A program made the position numbers and the translations under genes. A stretch of 17,928 nt of DNA from UBA1731 sp964567665 (GTDB lineage Bacteria; Verrucomicrobiota; Kiritimatiellia; RFP12; UBA1067): positions 1-17,928 of the forward strand of contig CAZMNN010000050.1 in the NCBI GenBank assembly GCA_964567665.1, written 5' to 3'. How positions within the stretch are numbered: the first letter of the stretch is position 1; each line of letters starts with the position of its first letter. The notes beneath the pieces were generated by a model. It was not told the origin of the DNA. It worked only from the letters and a program-made list of their open reading frames with translations, and did no database searches. Shown one piece after another: positions 15,667 to 17,928 of this stretch.

Positions 15667-16980
15667 ATGGACAAGAAACTGACAGCGGAATGTGAGGCGT
15701 ACGCCAAGGAGTACATGGACTACCTTTCCGTCGCCAAGACGGAGCGTCGCGCCTATGCGCAGGCGGTTAAGCTTCTTGAAAAGGCCGGATTCAAGGATAT
15801 CTCGTCGTTCAAGAGGCTGAAGCCCGGCGACAAGGTGTATCGCGGATACCACGGCAAGACGGTGATGGCGGCGATAATCGGCAACAGACCCGTCATCGAC
15901 GGAATCCGCGTCGTCGGCGGACACACCGACGCCCCGCGTCTTGACCTCAAGCCGAGACCTCTGTACGAGAAGGATGGCGTGGTGTATTTCGACACGCACA
16001 TCTACGGCGGAATAAAGAAATACCAGTGGCTTGTGCATCCGCTCGCGATATACGGCACAATCGTGAAGAAGGACGGAACGAAGGTCGATGTCGCGATAGG
16101 CGACGGGCCGGGCGATCCGGTGTTCATGATCTCCGATCTGCTGCCGCATCTCGCCCATGACCTTGAGCAGAAGAAGCTCAAGGACTTTTTCCCGGCTGAG
16201 GATCTTGACGTAATCGCGTCCGTCGGCAAGAAGGATGAACTTCTCAAGATCGTGAAGAAGAGCTTTGGCGTAGAGGAGGATGATTTTCTTTCCGCCGAGC
16301 TTGAGGTCGTTCCCGCCGGGATGCCTCGCGAGGTCGGGCTTGACCGTTCGCTCATAGCGGCGTACGGACACGATGACCGCGTGTGCGCCTATGCTGGGCT
16401 TTCCGCTCTGCTGAATGTCAAGGGAACACCCGACATCACTGCGTCCATCGTGATGTGCGACAAGGAGGAGATCGGCTCCATGGGTGCAACGGGAATGCAG
16501 TCGAGCTTCTTCGAGAATACCGTTGCTGAGATGCTTGTGCGTCAGGATGCCAAGGACGACATAGACGTTCGCCGCTGTCTTGAACGTTCCACGATGCTTT
16601 CGGCGGATGTCACGGCGGCGGCCGATCCGCACTTCGGTGATGTAAACTCCACTGGCAACGAGGCGAAGCTTAAGGGCGGGCCTGCGGTGTCGAAGTATAC
16701 CGGCGGCACCTCGAAGAGCGGTGCATCGGACGCCCGCGCCGAGTTTGTGGCGGATGTCCGCAGGTTTCTCGACGGTGACGGGGTGGTCTGGCAGATGGCC
16801 GAACTCGGCAAGATGGAGAAGGGCGGCGGCGGAACGATTTCGCAGTACATGGCCCGCTTCGGCATGGACGTGATTGACTTCGGCACGCCGATTCTCAATA
16901 TGCACGCGCCGTGGGAACTTGCGTCCAAGGAAGACTGCTACTGGACCTACCGCGCATATCGGGCCTATTTCCAGTCGTAG
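15667..16980 (+). CDS. M18 family aminopeptidase (aspartyl aminopeptidase type)
   Basis: A 437-residue cytosolic zinc aminopeptidase of family M18, which removes N-terminal residues (often acidic) from peptides as part of peptide turnover. The two-metal site is fully visible: H86 and D88 in GGHTDAP, D236 in YGHDDRV, the catalytic/metal pair E267-E268 in CDKEEIGS, and H413 in NMHAPWE. Length is normal for bacterial M18 enzymes, which form tetrahedral dodecamers. Its ATG lies one base after the serS stop codon, so translation is likely coupled and transcription comes from the serS promoter. GC and codon use match serS. I leave the symbol empty because bacterial names differ (apeB, pepC, lap4-like). 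Confidence 0.93.
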   Translation: MDKKLTAECEAYAKEYMDYLSVAKTERRAYAQAVKLLEKAGFKDISSFKRLKPGDKVYRGYHGKTVMAAIIGNRPVIDGIRVVGGHTDAPRLDLKPRPLYEKDGVVYFDTHIYGGIKKYQWLVHPLAIYGTIVKKDGTKVDVAIGDGPGDPVFMISDLLPHLAHDLEQKKLKDFFPAEDLDVIASVGKKDELLKIVKKSFGVEEDDFLSAELEVVPAGMPREVGLDRSLIAAYGHDDRVCAYAGLSALLNVKGTPDITASIVMCDKEEIGSMGATGMQSSFFENTVAEMLVRQDAKDDIDVRRCLERSTMLSADVTAAADPHFGDVNSTGNEAKLKGGPAVSKYTGGTSKSGASDARAEFVADVRRFLDGDGVVWQMAELGKMEKGGGGTISQYMARFGMDVIDFGTPILNMHAPWELASKEDCYWTYRAYRAYFQS

Positions 16981-16984
16981 GCTG

Positions 16985-17884
16985 ATGTCCAGGAAGTCCA
17001 AAGGTGCGGCGCTTGCGGAGTACGTTGCGTTAAGGTGTGCGTGCGCCGTCGTGAACGCCGTGCCGTACCGCGCCGCCTGTGCGATGGCGCGTGGGCTTGC
17101 CTGGACGCTCGTGAATGTGTTCAGGTTCAAGCGACGCCGCACGGTTGACAGGATTAGAGGTTGTTTCCCGGAGCGTACGGAGCACGAAGCCGTACGCATG
17201 GCGGTCGCCTCGTTGGCGAACGTTCTCCAAAGTGCGGTGGAGATGATTCGTGCTCCGCGTTTAGACAGGGCATGGATTGAGCGTCACGTCAGGGACGTCC
17301 ATCTGTACGCCGACAGGCTGAAAGCCATAGCGGACGAAGGGAAGGGCGTTGTCATAATGGTGCCGCACAGCGGCAACTGGTATATGGCGGCCTGGGCGAT
17401 GGCGCAGTGCGGGCTGCCGCTCTTCGCGATTGCGGCCAAGCAGCGGAATCCATACGTGGATGCGTGGATGAAGCGTCAGTACGGTGATGGGCTGGAAGTC
17501 GTGCAGCGTGGCAGTGTGCGCGTGATGGCCGAAATCAAGAGTCGGCTGATGCAGGGGCGGTGCTTTGCGATTCTGCCTGATCTGCGGGTGCCCACGAAGG
17601 ATGTAGAGGTGCCGTTTTTGAATGGAACGGCGAATGTATCGCACGGCGGAGCATCCTTTGCGACTGCCGTCGGTGCGCCGATTGTCGTCGCCGTCATGCG
17701 CCGAGAGAACGGTATGCACGTATTCGACCATCTCGCCACATTGCGTCCAGATGCCGGGATGAGCCGCAAAGAGGATGCCATCCGCCTTACACGCGAGGCG
17801 ATGGCGCTGATTGATGCCGCCATCAAGAAGTCGCCGGAACACTGGTTCTGGTACAACAAGCGGTGGATTCTCCAGCCGGTCTGA
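16985..17884 (+). CDS. LpxL/HtrB-type lysophospholipid acyltransferase
   Basis: A 299-residue member of the lipid A late-acyltransferase superfamily, which adds secondary acyl chains to lipid A at the inner membrane face. The N-terminal 50 residues hold a moderately hydrophobic membrane-association segment (YVALRCACAVVNAVPY). The catalytic region reads VPHSGNWYMAAW, so the usual HX4(D/E) motif (HFGNWE in relatives) is here H128-x4-Y133: the acidic residue is missing. Other family marks are present: LPDLRVPTKDVEVPFLNG, FATAVGAPIVVAV and the terminal HWFWYNKRWI. The start ATG 16985 lies 4 bp after the peptidase stop; a longer frame upstream would overlap it. A lipid A role implies a Gram-negative envelope, consistent with the inferred PVC host. 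Whether the Tyr variant is active cannot be judged from sequence. Confidence 0.87.
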   Translation: MSRKSKGAALAEYVALRCACAVVNAVPYRAACAMARGLAWTLVNVFRFKRRRTVDRIRGCFPERTEHEAVRMAVASLANVLQSAVEMIRAPRLDRAWIERHVRDVHLYADRLKAIADEGKGVVIMVPHSGNWYMAAWAMAQCGLPLFAIAAKQRNPYVDAWMKRQYGDGLEVVQRGSVRVMAEIKSRLMQGRCFAILPDLRVPTKDVEVPFLNGTANVSHGGASFATAVGAPIVVAVMRRENGMHVFDHLATLRPDAGMSRKEDAIRLTREAMALIDAAIKKSPEHWFWYNKRWILQPV

Positions 17885-17928
17885 GGTGTGTTTTTCGTCT
17901 GCCTGCGCGTCGTCCTGCGCCGTCCCGC
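17885..17928. other. Window end, no gene seen
   Basis: The last 44 bases after the acyltransferase stop. They contain a TTTTT run at 17889-17893 without an upstream hairpin, then GC-rich sequence. Too short to assign. Confidence 0.3.

Noticed and set aside
14280..15716. Long - strand ORF opposite serS
   Set aside because: Fully antisense to an unmistakable seryl-tRNA synthetase, with Arg/Leu/His-rich shadow composition.
15583..17199. 538-codon - strand ORF opposite the peptidase gene
   Set aside because: Antisense shadow of the M18 aminopeptidase; no ribosome site and no recognisable family.
1..17928. CRISPR array, tRNA gene or integrase marking a mobile island
   Set aside because: I saw no regularly spaced repeats, no tRNA cloverleaf and no recombinase or transposase gene in any frame.

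Overview
The window looks like a chromosomal segment from an uncultured bacterium of the PVC group, most likely Kiritimatiellota (gut or rumen type). The clue is the secreted leucine-rich-repeat protein at 13017-14234, whose tail (DYVAGTDPTD followed by a short beta-rich domain) is a style I associate with Kiritimatiellae and relatives. This is recognition from memory and was not searched. Every gene lies on the + strand. Composition is mosaic: about 60% GC in the helicase, the first two thirds of the methyltransferase, the AlbA_2 gene and the housekeeping genes, and about 40-50% in between.

Region 1 (1-280) is a purine/poly-G tract, then a gene-free leader. Region 2 (281-12854) is a single-direction cassette with the look of an anti-phage or restriction-type system. 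It holds a PLD-nuclease/SNF2-helicase fusion, a large Eco57I-like adenine methyltransferase, a GHKL (Hsp90/MutL-like) ATPase broken by a one-base frameshift, an unrecognised protein, a second poorly characterised protein, and an AlbA_2 (Schlafen-type) protein. Helicase + methylase + ATPase matches the general description of Hma (helicase-methylase-ATPase) systems and the MutL/GHKL-linked restriction systems described by Iyer, Abhiman and Aravind. The BREX hallmarks (pglZ, brxC) and DISARM hallmarks (drmA, drmB) are not present here. The expected logic, which is inference, is that the methyltransferase marks self DNA, the helicase-nuclease attacks unmarked DNA, and the ATPase and accessory proteins sense or gate the response.

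The helicase and methyltransferase genes are separated by a small GxxExxY (PD-(D/E)XK-like) gene. It is flanked by 33-bp imperfect inverted repeats, with a third direct copy at its 3' end. This looks like a small mobile or repeat-borne unit dropped into the operon.

Region 3 (12855-17928) is ordinary cell biology: a secreted BspA-type LRR protein, then a strong sigma70-type promoter driving serS, an M18 aminopeptidase and a lipid A-type (LpxL/HtrB) acyltransferase. The last three are packed 1 and 4 bp apart. The most notable observations are the repeat-flanked GxxExxY unit inside the defence operon, the sharp composition change at the methyltransferase's target-recognition region, and the frameshift at the ATP-lid motif of the GHKL ATPase.
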